A DNA stretch of 64,000 nucleotides from Pyrrhosoma nymphula (lineage: Eukaryota > Arthropoda > Insecta > Odonata > Coenagrionidae). The notes beneath the pieces are model-generated. The model was not told the DNA's origin. It searched no databases and saw nothing but the letters and a program-made list of their open reading frames with translations. Positions within the stretch are counted from its first letter, which is position 1. Each line of letters starts with the position of its first letter. The stretch spans positions 51,295,985-51,359,984 of the forward strand of contig OY754335.1 of NCBI GenBank assembly GCA_963573305.1. Direction: 5' to 3'. The position numbers and the translations under genes are program-made. Positions 1 through 11,049 of the stretch are shown here, piece by piece.

Positions 1-2740
1 ACTCTTCTTTCTGGTTTATCCTGGATATAAGCCCACCGAAAACATCATTGACTGGCGTCTTTATTGGGTAAATTTGACCAAGATCTCTATTTTCCTCTCC
101 TATTTAGTACCATCGCTTCATATAATGATTTCAAACGTATTCGGCTCAGGCCCTTTTTAATAACTTCTCTTCAAAATAGGATAAAAAGATGAGCACTGGT
201 TTTTTATGTGTTTATAATCCCAGTTTAGATACTTTCTCGGCATGAAAACCAAAGTTAGTGCGTACTCCCATCGCAAACATTCACGCCACCCAGCTCACAG
301 TCTGTTGTAAAATACAAACCCCGAACTCAAAATTAACCTCAAGTTAATGAAAAAGTTTACTCAATATTTCGGTTATCGTTATTGATAAATTACAAAACCG
401 GATTTAAATTATTCTTTTTTAAATCATCATGTTCTAAGGCGCTCAACTTGCTTGGCATGCTGGCGAGGAACGAGGCGAGGGACAGAAAGAAAGACAGAGT
501 GGAAAGGAAAGGGTATTTTTTGCAAAAAGGATAGGAAACTGCTAAGGAAAAAATGGATGGAAGCAGGTTCGTTCGATTCGATATATATATGTTGCTCTTT
601 CGGGACGATCGAGATATCGAACGACCTCGGGGTGGATGTAGTCAGTAGCGCCCCTAAGGTCGGACCAACGGACAGATGCCCAAGGTCCCGCGCTGGTGCG
701 TCGCACAGAGCTTTGTTATAATCACTCTTGAATATAATGTAAAATTCATGAATTAAAAATACTTAGATTAAAATAAATATTGTATTCCTTACCTTTTTGT
801 ATGAAAAACTTACTCAGGATTTTATTTATCTATATACGTGGGGGTTACGCCATCTAGTCGCCTATGGTGGCCCAACCCCCTAACCTCTGACTGCCCTTGC
901 TTTACTCATTCCTCCTCCACTTTTAATATTAAAGAAAAATATGTTACTTTTACAGTACTTAACAGTAATTTATTTAAAGCACTTTAATTTCGTGGGACCA
1001 TTCTTTATAATTATTTTTGCAAAGGAAATTAATTCTCCAGGCGATAAAATTGTTTTCCCAATCGATTCCTTTTGAGTGCTTCCTCCCATGCATTCTTCAA
1101 CAATGGCACAGGTTGCAAATGGACGCTTTTCAATAAAGCGATGCGTTTCAGGAAATTTAGGAATATTTTGTAAAAGTTCTCGCAATGTCGAGTCGTAAAC
1201 AAAATACGATGATAATAATAACAAAAAGTTCAAAAACTTCCTTGCTTATGACACTTCTCTCGAGTTCTTACAAAAATTGTTTATAATTTTATTTTTCAAA
1301 TGAAACAAAGCTGAAATCGATACAAAATGAACTTTTACATGCATTTCTTAGGGTGGGTTTACACTGGTAAGTTACTTCCGCAAGTTTATTCTATAAGAGC
1401 TTGCGGGCTTCCTTACTATGACGAAAAATATCTTACGAGGTAGCGGAGAGCTAGATTGATTGCTGCTTACACTGGCAACAATATGCATCTGCAAGTGACT
1501 TGCCAATACTTTTAAAAGTTCTGCCAGCGGACCTGTGAACTTTTAATACATAAAATTAGTTGAAATAAAAACAGTGTTGCAGAAAACCACTGCATCCAAA
1601 CGTTGCAGTTTTTTATTATCTTTTAATGTCATGTAGGATTCGTTTTTATTTACCGGGGCCCCACCACATACTTGCATCCGGGGGTCCGGGTAGGAGAGGA
1701 AAATAATTGACGAACAAGATGGGCTCTAAGGAGATGATTAGTAGACTCAGATGAAGTGTAAGATCATGTGAGGAACTAGGTGGTTGGAGGTGAAACAGCG
1801 TTTAAAAGTACATATTATCCATTTTAATCAATTATATTGAATGCTTTTTTATGGAACCATTCTCATGATGAAGCAATAAATCTATTGCCAGCAAATAAAT
1901 AATAAAAAACATCTCATAAGAGGGTGACGCAGCTCTGATAATCTCGTCCCCTTAATCCTATTGGTCGAATTCGAGGAATCGTTTTATCAAATGCAAATGT
2001 GACGCTTATCGACTAAAAATATTCTAAGGGTTTCTTTCAAAAAAATAACTTAATTCCTCAGAAATAGCATGGATCCTGCCGAAAAAAGGAAAAAGAAATG
2101 ATATTGGATGTAAATGTGAGCGCCTTCATGGCAAAGCATTTGATTGACTTACTCTGCGACAGTTTTAAGGGAGTTTTGAATCGGAGTTATGACTCAAGGT
2201 TAAATTATAATTTTTGTGTTAAAACTTCTAGACGAAATAAATGTACAACAGCAGTGTAGCTGAAGTAGCACTCACAAAACGTTAAGAAGTGTCGAAAGCT
2301 AAGAATGAAGAGAGAATGCTGGAAAGTTTTGAGAGAAAAGAAATTAATATGCATTTTAGATATCATCAATAAGGGACCCACAGAATAGTTTTTGTGACCG
2401 TCTCAATATCTACTCATATTCAGTAAAACGCTTTTAGCTTAAAATATTAAGCGAACACCTCCAATAAGGTATTTAACGAAGTGGGTAGACACATTTTGGA
2501 TATTCACGAGCATTACATTCCTTTCCATGGCATCTATTTTCGATAACTACTTTATCAAGTTACAAACCGTTCACTACTAGTAGTCGTTGGTCCAAAAATA
2601 TTACAGGGGAGGTACTTTCTCATCTATCAAATAAAGTAAAATTAGAATGGGTAAAATTCACCTTTTTTGACGTTTCCTACCGTCTGAGGTAGGTTTAGAA
2701 GGAGAAAAGACTATCTCTATTAATATTTCAATAACCGCAT
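1..2740. other. Intergenic, no gene supported
   Basis: No coding potential that I recognise. The short open frames here are scattered over all frames and match no family. A segment near 1350-1540, beginning GGGTGGGTTTACACTGG, looks like the end of an old repeat, but I could not find a matching second end. Confidence 0.5.
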
Positions 2741-2749
2741 GGCCTTATC

Positions 2750-3060
2750 TCACTGCACTTCTTATTCTCTTCATCCCATTCATTAAGCGTATTCTCTTTC
2801 TTCAGCCTTCCCCAGTTACTCAGCACCCTTCCGTCTATCGTGGTCTTCAACATCCACCTCGCTGCTCATAACCTGTTTCGACCACCTGCATCCTCCTAAT
2901 CATCTCCTGCAGATTCCTCGCCTACCGCGCCAAGTACTTTCTCATTCGTCTCCCAAATAATTTCCCATTCCTTCTCTATGCTCCTCTACACACCTCAAAC
3001 GTCATCAACCTACGCTCATCCCTTTCTCAACGTCCAGGTTTCCACATAATGCAGCATTAT
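2750..3060 (-). pseudogene. Possible antisense LINE reverse-transcriptase remnant
   Basis: The plus strand is pyrimidine-rich with the look of antisense non-LTR coding sequence, resembling the segments at 41240-41540, 43385-43770 and 45470-45790. Stops interrupt every frame. The assignment rests on compositional resemblance to the better-supported LINE remnants in this window, so confidence is low. Confidence 0.25.
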
Positions 3061-3200
3061 ACTTCATTTTATTCTTCTCCAGCCTTTTCTTAACATTTTT
3101 AAACTAAAAAGTCATCGGTATTAGCCGTGATATGGAGATACTTCATTCTCTGAAAGTAGAAAAAATACTAACTTTTTCATGCACACTTTATTCACGATTT

Positions 3201-3242
3201 CGACACGTGTTTCGACGTAAGTATTACATCCCCATCATCAGG
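3201..3242 (-). ncRNA. Hammerhead-ribozyme-like motif, minus strand
   Basis: On the minus strand the order is CTGATGA (3235-3241), a hairpin GATGTAA-TAC-TTACGTC (7 bp with one G-U), GAAAC (3209-3213), then ACACGTGT with a GTC at 3202-3204. This is the order of the hammerhead core: CUGANGA, stem II, GAAA, stem III, NUH. Stem III is self-complementary with no loop, as in the dimer-acting hammerheads known from Penelope-like elements. Four extra bases lie between CTGATGA and stem II, so the core is not canonical and may be inactive. Confidence 0.4.
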
Positions 3243-3753
3243 AATACTAATGCTGGCTTCACTGTCATCAGGTGCACGAGTGCATTTGATGATATCGATG
3301 TGAAATGTTGGAACACGTCGCAGTCATGAAATAAAGTAGATAGTACGAAGTCTGTATTTTTTATTTTCGGATCCTTATGCAAGGGCCTTGTCATTAATTC
3401 TCTCATATTCCTAAACGCCTCTATTGATAAAATATTTCTCCTTCTAATAGCCTTGCTACTTTTGCTATCCGGCGCGTTTGGGGTAGGAATACAACAAAAA
3501 ATAAAAATGTACGTATTTTACTATTAAAATTTGAAATAATAAGTTTACTTTATGTTTAATGTTGCTAATAGGGCATACATTCAGTTTGCAACAACAAAAT
3601 TTTACGTGATTTTTTTAAATTTAAAAGTTATCAGTAAGCTAAAAAATGTAAAATGTTCTTCAGAAGGCAGGTTTAATTCCAGAAAAGTAAAAATAATGCA
3701 AATCTTTCCGCGCAAAGCCGGGCAGGTACTTAAACTAACTATAGGCTAACTAC

Positions 3754-4075
3754 TAGGTGTGATCAAAAAAAGACCGGACTGATTTTATAACTTGTTTATT
3801 TCGACGGATACCGCTTAATCGAACTTGTCGCCCTTAAAGTACATGCCTTGGCTGACGACACACCTTTGCCAACATTTCTTCCAGCTCTCGAACCCTGCCT
3901 GGTAAGCCGCCTTAGGGATCCTCTTCATGTCCGCCGTACAATTAGTTTTCATGTTCGCAATAGAGTCGAATCGGCGCCCTTTCAAGGTTGATTTTAACTT
4001 TGAAAACAAAAAAAAAGTCTGATGGAGCTACGTCTGGAGAGTAGGATGGTTGCGGGATCACGGAAGTATACTTAA
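3754..4075 (-). pseudogene. Mariner-family transposase, C-terminal fragment with element end
   Basis: Read on the minus strand this is the C-terminal third of a Tc1/mariner transposase. YSPDVAPSDFFF carries the third catalytic aspartate of the mariner DD34D triad, followed by SKLKSTLKGRRFDSI and then ESWKKCWQRCVVSQGMYF before the stop near 3815. One extra T in a nine-T run at about 4008-4016 shifts the frame between the two parts. Beyond the stop, GGTGTGATCAAAAAAAGACC next to a TA at 3754-3755 is probably the terminal inverted repeat. Sequence upstream of about 4075 shows no further mariner homology, so the element is truncated at its 5' side and cannot make transposase. Family resemblance is by eye; the subfamily is uncertain. 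Confidence 0.75.
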
Positions 4076-4089
4076 AATTCACCTATGGC

Positions 4090-6400
4090 ATTAAATTGAA
4101 ATCACATACAGCTGAACTTCGATAGCTAAAACTTTTGTAATTAATTACTTATTCTTATCGATAATTCGAGCGAAATGTCATTGATGTTCATTGCATTGTA
4201 TGTATGTAACTTTTCTGTAACTCGGCATTTCTTTAAATCGAAGTATTTTCAGTTCCGGAAACACTTTGACTTATCGAAGTTCGACTATTTATGGGAGTGA
4301 AACATTTATGCAATTTGGGATGTTGCTACATGAAACAACTTCAGCAAAGGATAGCTTATCCTTGAGATCCACTGATCCTGAAATTGGACACCTGAAGTGT
4401 CTAGAGAACCTCACATTTTCGCTCCTTCCCCTTTGAATACCGGAACGTCTGGCGGCGCTGGTCTCATTTCGCCGCCTCGTGTTCTCTGTTTTGGCCGATT
4501 GCCTCTCGAAGCTCGCCGAGTCGTGAGAAATTGGCTCAAGTTCCACCATTGTATTCAGCACATCTGACGTAGAGAGAATTTTTAATTGACCAATGTTTCG
4601 ACACACTGACGTGCGTGATATTCCTTCCTGTGCGGAAACTCTCAATATAGAACGAGAAGAGAGGAATAATTTGGAGATTAAGTCGTTATAATGAAGACTC
4701 TTATGCTTTGATCTGCCGCAGAAAGAATATTATCAAGAAGTCAGTTCAAATAATTACATACCTTCAGCATAGCTGAGTTGAGAACGAGGAAGAATATTTA
4801 TTGGACTTCTAATAGTGAAGCAGATGTAACGACATCAAAATCATCACCCCACATCGGAAAAAAATCTCCGGGGCACTAAAGATACTTGACGTGCTCATGA
4901 GGCTCTGTGTGACCAAGATAGCCAACATTTTATCCAGGCCGAGGAACAAAATTCTTCATGGACTACATGAAGACGTATACCAAGCGTCGTGCTCCTGTGG
5001 AAATCCTCATACTGGAAAAATCAGGTTAATGACCGTGCCAATGAAAAAAACTTTAGAGAGTACATAAAATTGACAGTCTCCGGCGAGATGTGATTGAAGG
5101 CTTCCACTAGTTTATTTCGAATAGAGGCTTATATTAATTTATATTTATTCAGATTAAGATATCCCTTGTAAAGGACGCTTCCTCCAATCCAGATCTCGCT
5201 AGCTAAGCCCATTATTAACAATTCTCCTCCGTTCAAATCATACGTTATCTGTTCAAGCATATATTTTTTCCAATGTCTCATTGAAAAAAAGATTAAATAA
5301 TCGATGGAATATGCTGGCTAATTTTTATCCTTTACTGAAGAAATTGTCTTCCGCAAGGAAAAAAATAGATTTAATGCGTTGACCCCTGACGATACGACTT
5401 CAAGCACAGCACAAGTGTATTGAAGTTGCCTATTCCAAAAGGGTAAGTATTAATCGTGTCTTCGAACCCTTTTGGAGCAGAGTGCGTCAATTAAGGTTAT
5501 TAATGCTGTTGCAGCAATAGTTGGCTTATGAAATATTTTATCTGTTTTAATGATTGAAAAATGGCTCAAATTTTTTCTGTGCATTCAAGAATTATTTCAG
5601 AAAAATTACAGCTAAAAAAGAGTGTATTCGAGTTTGGGGAAAAATTAGAAAGCAGAATAGCTCAGGCTAATACAGCATCCAACCGCTGTTGGAAAATGGC
5701 CAAATTCTAGTCAGTCAATGGTGTTTTCTACGTTTTCTTAGAGAGACAGGATCTTTATGTCTATTTCTTTTGGCAGTGTCAATTCAGTTTAAAATATCTA
5801 TTTCAATATTTGAGTTGACTGTGATTTGTATATTTATTACAATATGTATGTGTTGAGTGCAATTACTTATACATTTTCCTCCATCAGATACTGCTCCATA
5901 TTATTGGTACTGCTTTGTTGTAGAGAAGGCATAAGTAGGTAGGGTAACTAATCGTGTGCATGACATATAAACTTTTTGTGTGCTAAAATAAATGTTTTCA
6001 TATTAAGAAGAAAAGGTATAAATTACTTCATTCCATTTGTTTTAATTAGTCATTAAAGTATTGAATTGTAGAATGAAGAGTAACATGAATAGAACTTACT
6101 CTAGAGTCACATGAGAGAGAAAGGCAGGTGGCCAGGTGAACTTCCATGCTATTAGCCTACTCATAAATGCTGAGTAGATCTGCCTAACAAGTCTTGATAT
6201 ACATCTGCTAATTTTGATTGTTAAAAAAATAAAGATAACTTTTTTTAAAGGTAGTAGGTAAAAATGCATTTTAAACACATTAGGGATGCATCTTACTGCA
6301 AACTCACTTCAAAATGCATGCATACTTATTTTTATACTGGTTAAAGTGGTGCCTCAAAGTAAATCTATTTCCAGATATGTGAATTTTTTAACAATTTGAT
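4090..6400. other. Intergenic or 5' part of gene 1, no exon located
   Basis: The first exon of the methyltransferase-like gene should lie here or further left. A minus-strand open frame of 118 codons at 4289-4645 has no recognisable motif. A GGTAAGT donor-like site near 5442 has no convincing conserved coding sequence before it. Confidence 0.4.
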
Positions 6401-6403
6401 TCA

Positions 6404-6618
6404 AGTTTTATGAATCACATCAGCTCTTCCCAAGGCTTACAATAAGCACATTCATGAGTATGCATTTTATCTTTGCAGCATAAGATATTTTAGAATAGTA
6501 CACCCACACTTACTTCCTAGTTTTATGAATCACACCAGCTGTTCCCAAGGCTTACAATAAGCATATTCATGAGTATGCAATTTTTCCCTGCAGTGTAAAA
6601 TATTTTAGAATAGTACAC
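6404..6618. repeat. Tandem duplication, 2 x 100 bp, period 115 bp
   Basis: The segment at 6404-6503 (AGTTTTATGAATCACAYCAG ... TAGAATAGTACAC) recurs at 6519-6618 with few differences. Each copy contains a TTTGCAG or CCTGCAG that resembles a 3' splice acceptor, and the second copy ends about 50 bp before the real acceptor of the next exon. Confidence 0.9.
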
Positions 6619-6670
6619 TTAGAGGCTAACCCTCAACTTAAAAATATTAATTCAATTTTCTTTTTTGCAG

Positions 6671-6877
6671 ATCAATGGCAGGATATTTTATTCAAGTACA
6701 AGCATTCCAAAGAAAGCTGTGGAAAAGAGAGTTGGGACCGTGGTCTATTGTGGCTGAGGCCATCTGAACGCTCATTGCAGTTTATTGGGGAACAAGTCTG
6801 TCAGCATAGGCTGACAAAGCTTCTGTCTATAGGATGTGGATCTGGTTTACTGGAATGGCTTATTCATACTGCTACAG
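6671..6877 (+). CDS. SAM-methyltransferase-like protein, internal exon with motif I
   Basis: An internal exon bounded by a pyrimidine tract with TTTTTTGCAG before it and a GT donor after CTACAG. It enters with two bases of a split codon and leaves with one (G), encoding 68 residues that begin QWQDILFKYKHSKESCGKES and end near LLSIGCGSGLLEWLIHTAT. SIGCGSGLLEW has the glycine-rich hydrophobic-GxGxG form of motif I, which binds S-adenosylmethionine in class I methyltransferases. The GKESWDRGLLWLRPSERSLQFI stretch before it is an N-terminal lead-in. The single-base overhang joins exactly with the two bases opening the exon at 9462 to make a glycine codon, which supports the model strongly. Upstream exons were not found. 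Substrate and cellular place are unknown. It resembles small uncharacterised insect proteins with the LLFCYFN signature, but I name no ortholog. Confidence 0.8.
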
Positions 6878-7089
6878 GTTAAAAATGGATCCATCCTCAT
6901 ATTCCGTCTCCTTTCTATAAATTAAGTCGATATCTGGTAACAAAAACACTGGTTGAAAAGTTGTACTGCACTAAAAATCCTCTTCATTCCACTCAAATTT
7001 TATTTTTCACACCATTCTGCATTCACTAAAATTAAATGCAAAATGTTTTTCTTAGGTTTTAAATTACATTTAAAACACATTGTTAGAAT

Positions 7090-7425
7090 TGGCATTATAC
7101 ATAATTGTAACATTCTGATGGACCCTGGTCAGTATTTGAGACCAAGACTGAGGTTGTTTATTTTGTCATTTTAAGAAACTGCTTTGGTTCATTGTGGTGT
7201 TGATTCTATTTTTCTTTTCTGACATTTGGTAATGGATAATTGATCTCTTAAAACACACATGGAGAATGAGCATTCTAATTCTACCTTTCCGATGGGCTCT
7301 GGTCAACATCTAAGGTCAATACTGAGGTTTTTATTTCATCCTTTTGAAAAAAAACTGTTTTGATATATTGCAGTGTTGTTTCAATTTTTCTTTTCAAACA
7401 TTTGGACATGAATAATTAAGACATG
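7090..7425. repeat. Diverged tandem duplication in intron
   Basis: Two similar segments lie head to tail, about 7090-7246 and 7265-7425. Shared landmarks in order are CATTCTGATGGACCCTGGTC / CCGATGGGCTCTGGTC, GACTGAGGTTGTTTATTT / TACTGAGGTTTTTATTT, and GTGTTGATTCTATTTTTC / GTGTTGTTTCAATTTTTC. Divergence is substantial, so the duplication is old. Confidence 0.7.
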
Positions 7426-8319
7426 GCAGATTCTCAGTAGAACATTTAACAATCTTATCTCCATTCAATGCTTCCCTTTCATATATTTTCTATCAATTCT
7501 ACTCTGACTTTTCCTATCCTCTGCCTCCTTGACAGGTTCACTGGCCACAACCCACCTGGCATGATTATGTATGTGTATAATCCATTGTTGTCAAAGTGCC
7601 CTGTGTGTTCATTATCATTCATAATGCTATCGCCTTCTGTAGAGCAGGGCACAGTGCTATGCTGTTTTTCTATTGAAGGAGTACATGGAGGAATAAATTT
7701 GATGGGGAAAGTGTTTAGGATAGTGAAAAATTAAATGCAGGGGAAATGAATGAATTAAATATTTCTCCTACCTTCTATCCCTTCTGGATCCTCATTTTTC
7801 CTCATAGATCATGTGATTACTCCTCTCCTTTTAAGGAATGAAAAGAGTGGTTCAACCTATAGTACTATAGATGATAGTTATATATCTCCCTCTCTCAAAC
7901 TAAACATGGTAATAGATTCATAGCCTCGCCATTACTCAATTTAGACATTATTAAGCAATCATTATTATTACATATTAAGCAACAAAACACAATATTATTA
8001 ATATTTCAGAAATAAGTAATTCATAGTTCTAAAATACTTACTTCTACTTATCGCATTTGATTTAAACAAAAATGAAGTACATACAATGTGGACTAGCAGC
8101 CATTCTAACTTCACATATAGATTCACTGTAAGGCATCTCTATAATATCAAGCATTGCATTCCAATATAACTATATCTTTGGCTAATTTGACAATATGACT
8201 TTTTCACTTTGAATGTCTTTGTCATTATACATTTTTTTCAAATTCCTGGAATTTTAATGGTATCACTTGCTAAGGCAGTCATAATATGAATGTCTGTGAA
8301 ATTAACAGTTAAAAAAGCC

Positions 8320-8403
8320 AGTTTGCTTTGTCTGGGATTCAAACCATTTGAATGAATCAAAGAATATGCACCCATTTCTTTAGCCAATTAAGCCACCTAG
8401 GTG
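8320..8403 (-). repeat. tRNA-derived SINE fragment, minus strand
   Basis: Read on the minus strand, GGTGGCTTAATTGGC matches a tRNA A box and GGTTTGAATCCC matches a B box, about 40 bp apart as in a tRNA-derived Pol III promoter. Its 5' edge is split by the hAT element that begins at 8404. Confidence 0.6.
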
Positions 8404-8900
8404 CAGTGGCGGATACATATGGGGGGTGCGGGGGGCGCGTGCCCCCCTTGCCGGGCCACCCGCATTGCCGCCTGCGCCGCCCCCGCCAGTCAGCCCGCAC
8501 GCTATTCGTTCGTGTCTTTCGTCAGTCGACTCTGCGTCGAGTTATTGAGTAGTTGTACTTTCTTATGTAGCATGCGCGCGCGTCCGCATCATTGTATTTA
8601 ATACGTTTCTGTCTGGCACATTGATAGCTAACCTACGAGAAAAGTCCCGGCCATTCTAGTGATCTCGATACTTTATTCTGTCTGGCATTTGTTCGAGAAA
8701 AATTGCAAATATTCTACTGTTTGTATTTGTTCACACTCCTTAAAAGTCTGGAAGCAAATATTCTGGCGCCGAATTTTCTCGAAACAACCGAGCTACAAAT
8801 ATAAGGGAAGCAGATTCGCTGCCAAGGAGTCAGTTTGAAAGCTACAATCGTCGCGATAACTTGCATCCCCCCCCTTGAGTTTTTTCTGTATCCGCCACTG
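8404..8900. mobile_element. hAT-type non-autonomous element (MITE), 497 bp
   Basis: Terminal inverted repeats CAGTGGCGGATACA are identical over 14 bp at both ends, and a perfect 8-bp target-site duplication CCTAGGTG lies at 8396-8403 and 8901-8908. CAGTGGCGGA ends and 8-bp duplications are diagnostic of the hAT superfamily. The interior is GC-rich with G and C runs near the ends, and no transposase is encoded. It sits inside a tRNA-derived SINE in an intron of gene 1. Confidence 0.93.
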
Positions 8901-9461
8901 CCTAGGTGACTTTTTTTACTGTGAACTTCATTGAGGTTAATGGAACCAGATAGTCTCATAGAGTGCTTTGCATTTAATCCAACGAAGAACTCACATTTAT
9001 GCATATGGTTTTCTATGAGGCTAAATCTACTTTTTAGAGTCACTTTATGTAAGCATCCTCTAAATGTTAAAATAAACTTTATGATTAAATTTAGAAACCC
9101 AAAAGTTGCTGCTGGCTCTTATATGTCAGCTTATGGGAATCCAAGGAAATATATTAAGCTGTCAAAAAAATGATAACAGTAAAATATGCATTAAATTTGC
9201 ATCCAACTTAATATGCATCTGATTAATTTAATTACTAACATTTCAGTTTATAAATAAGTGTGCAATGAATTTACAGAGTCGTAACAGAAAAATTAAAGAA
9301 CATAAAAGTGCAGAGAAAAGAAATGAAATGTATTAGTAAATTGTTGAAAATATTATCATACACATACAAAAATCAAAATGCTTTTAAACATATTGAATGT
9401 TTATTTGTGACTGAATCTACAATGCTTGGAACACTTTTTTCCTTTCCTATACTTTAACCAG

Positions 9462-9624
9462 GAATCCATGTTGACGGCTTGGAGGTTGATGAACCATGGT
9501 GGAATTCTCGCCATGCACCCCCATGCTTTCTTCCTGAGAACCAGAGGCATTTTCTTGGACCAGATGAAAAACTGAATGGGAATATATCAGCAGATTTTGC
9601 CCTCCTTTTCTGTTATTTCAACAA
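9462..9624 (+). CDS. SAM-methyltransferase-like protein, second visible exon
   Basis: The exon follows TTTAACCAG and ends at a GTGAGTAC donor. It supplies two bases to complete the split glycine codon, encodes 53 full residues (IHVDGLEVDEPWWNSRHAPP ... ADFALLFCYFN), and leaves AA for a split asparagine codon. The segment LLFCYFN followed by N from the next exon is a conserved-looking strand and turn, as in the central part of a Rossmann-like methyltransferase where motif IV would fall. That placement is inference from position. The intron before it is 2.6 kb and the one after it 6.7 kb, and both contain transposable elements. Codon use matches the preceding exon, there are no internal stops, and reading phase is kept, so the gene appears intact here. 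Confidence 0.82.
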
Positions 9625-10161
9625 GTGAGTACATAACTTCAACATGGGTGGAAATGCTATTTATTTCTCGGTTCTCAAAAGAAAAATGTTTCACAACATT
9701 ACTTCATCTCTTAAACAAAGCAAACAGTGAGACACAATTCTCAGTTTTTACATGTTATTTATTTAGACCAAAATGTACATAAAATTTCCCAAATCAATTG
9801 AATGATGAACTTTTACTTGATACTTTTTCATACTTTCAAGCTCCTCAGCTTCCATGATGATTCCTTATGGCGTAAAAACACACCCAGATTTTACACCTCA
9901 TCAATTTTAAAACATTAAAAATTTATTCTTCTTAATTTATTAATCATTCTGATATTTCCTTATACATTTGTATAATATGCACCTTCCACCTCCTTTTATT
10001 ATATATAAAGACATTTTCTACCCCTTCCTTGAATTAAAGTTTCAAATTTTAGAGTTACCTAATTAAACTGCACAAAATGATGAATAATTGAAGTGGAACT
10101 TTTTGATACTCAATTTTCAGAATCAACTCGACTATGCATGTAAAAATTAGGGTACATACAA

Positions 10162-10602
10162 GGTACCTTGGTGAAAATAAACCATGACCGACAGTGTGAC
10201 AGACAGTGGGATGGAAGCGTGAACACAGTGTCTTTAGAATGCGACAAGAGCGTGATTACAGTCTGACCACAGTGTGAATAGAGTGTGCCAAAAGTGTAAA
10301 TTGGGGCTCAAAAGCATGCAGAAAGCTGATAGACAATGATATGATACAGTGTGTGTGGACATTGTGCGCAAAGTTTTGGTACACTGAGTGAGGCCCCATG
10401 TACACAGTGTGAGGACACTGTGCGCACAGTGTGCATACACTGTGACTAATACCGTCGTACAGTGTGCAGCACACTGAGGTCACACTGTCCGTTATGCTTT
10501 AAAGGGAGCTCAGTGTGCATACATTGTCACTAATACACTTGCTCAGTATGCAGCACATTATCATCACACTGTCTGTCATGGTTTATTTTCACCAGGGTAC
10601 CC
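10162..10602. mobile_element. Inverted-repeat element dense in ACAGTGTG/CACACTGT
   Basis: The ends are near-perfect inverted repeats of about 35-40 bp. The left one runs GGTACCTTGGTGAAAATAAA into CCATGACCGACAGTGTGAC, and the right one is its reverse complement with few changes. GGTACC at both outer edges may be a target duplication. The interior holds more than a dozen ACAGTGTG or CACACTGT octamers or near matches in both orientations. It also has a diverged tandem pair of about 70 bp (10428-10495 and 10512-10580). No coding sequence belongs to it. It lies in the large intron of gene 1. Confidence 0.8.
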
Positions 10603-10697
10603 TAGCAGCCACTTACATGCATCCACACCAAATCCCTATAATACCCACAATTCTAATGATAATATCCATACAATATCCAATTTTCAACCAATCTCTT

Positions 10698-10924
10698 AGA
10701 AATTGCCATGAAAAGAAATTGGTCTGGACTGGGAATCAAATCACAGTCCTTTGGCTTACATGTTGCAGGCCATCATGCTTCCCAGGCTTCCTAACTCCCA
10801 TGGCAATTGTGGAGGATACAAGGGAACTATATGTTAGCATGATGGTCTGCTTATTGGCCCGGTAAGCCAAAAGATCCGTGTTTTACTTCCCGGTCCTGGC
10901 CGATTTTTTCTCGTGGCAATTTCT
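10698..10924. repeat. Head-to-head pair of tRNA-like SINE copies
   Basis: The left copy (10698-10790, minus) and right copy (10830-10924, plus) are reverse complements with moderate divergence. Shared landmarks are GCATGATGGYCTGC, GTAAGCCAAAAG, TTYCCNGTCC and TGGCAATTTCT. The tRNA-like boxes are degenerate. ATATCCA-type repeats flank the pair on both sides (10655-10690 and 10975-11035), so it may have landed in an older repeat. Confidence 0.6.
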
Positions 10925-11049
10925 ACATATTTCATCACCATATTTATGGCAGGTATAAATATATTTGACTAATCTTGTTGTATGGATATCCACACATTAT
11001 CCAAAGTTGTCTTTAGTTACCATCCATGCAATATCCAACCTGGATGTAG

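Noticed and set aside
1350..1540. Element end with GGGTGGGTTTACACTGG
   Set aside because: No inverted partner or target duplication found.
5400..5445. Candidate first exon of gene 1 before GGTAAGT
   Set aside because: The frame before the donor is short with no start, and its phase does not support joining to the exon at 6671.
9841..10010. Candidate extra exon between 9624 and 16326
   Set aside because: Exons at 9462 and 16326 already join in phase to complete an asparagine codon; nothing in between is needed.
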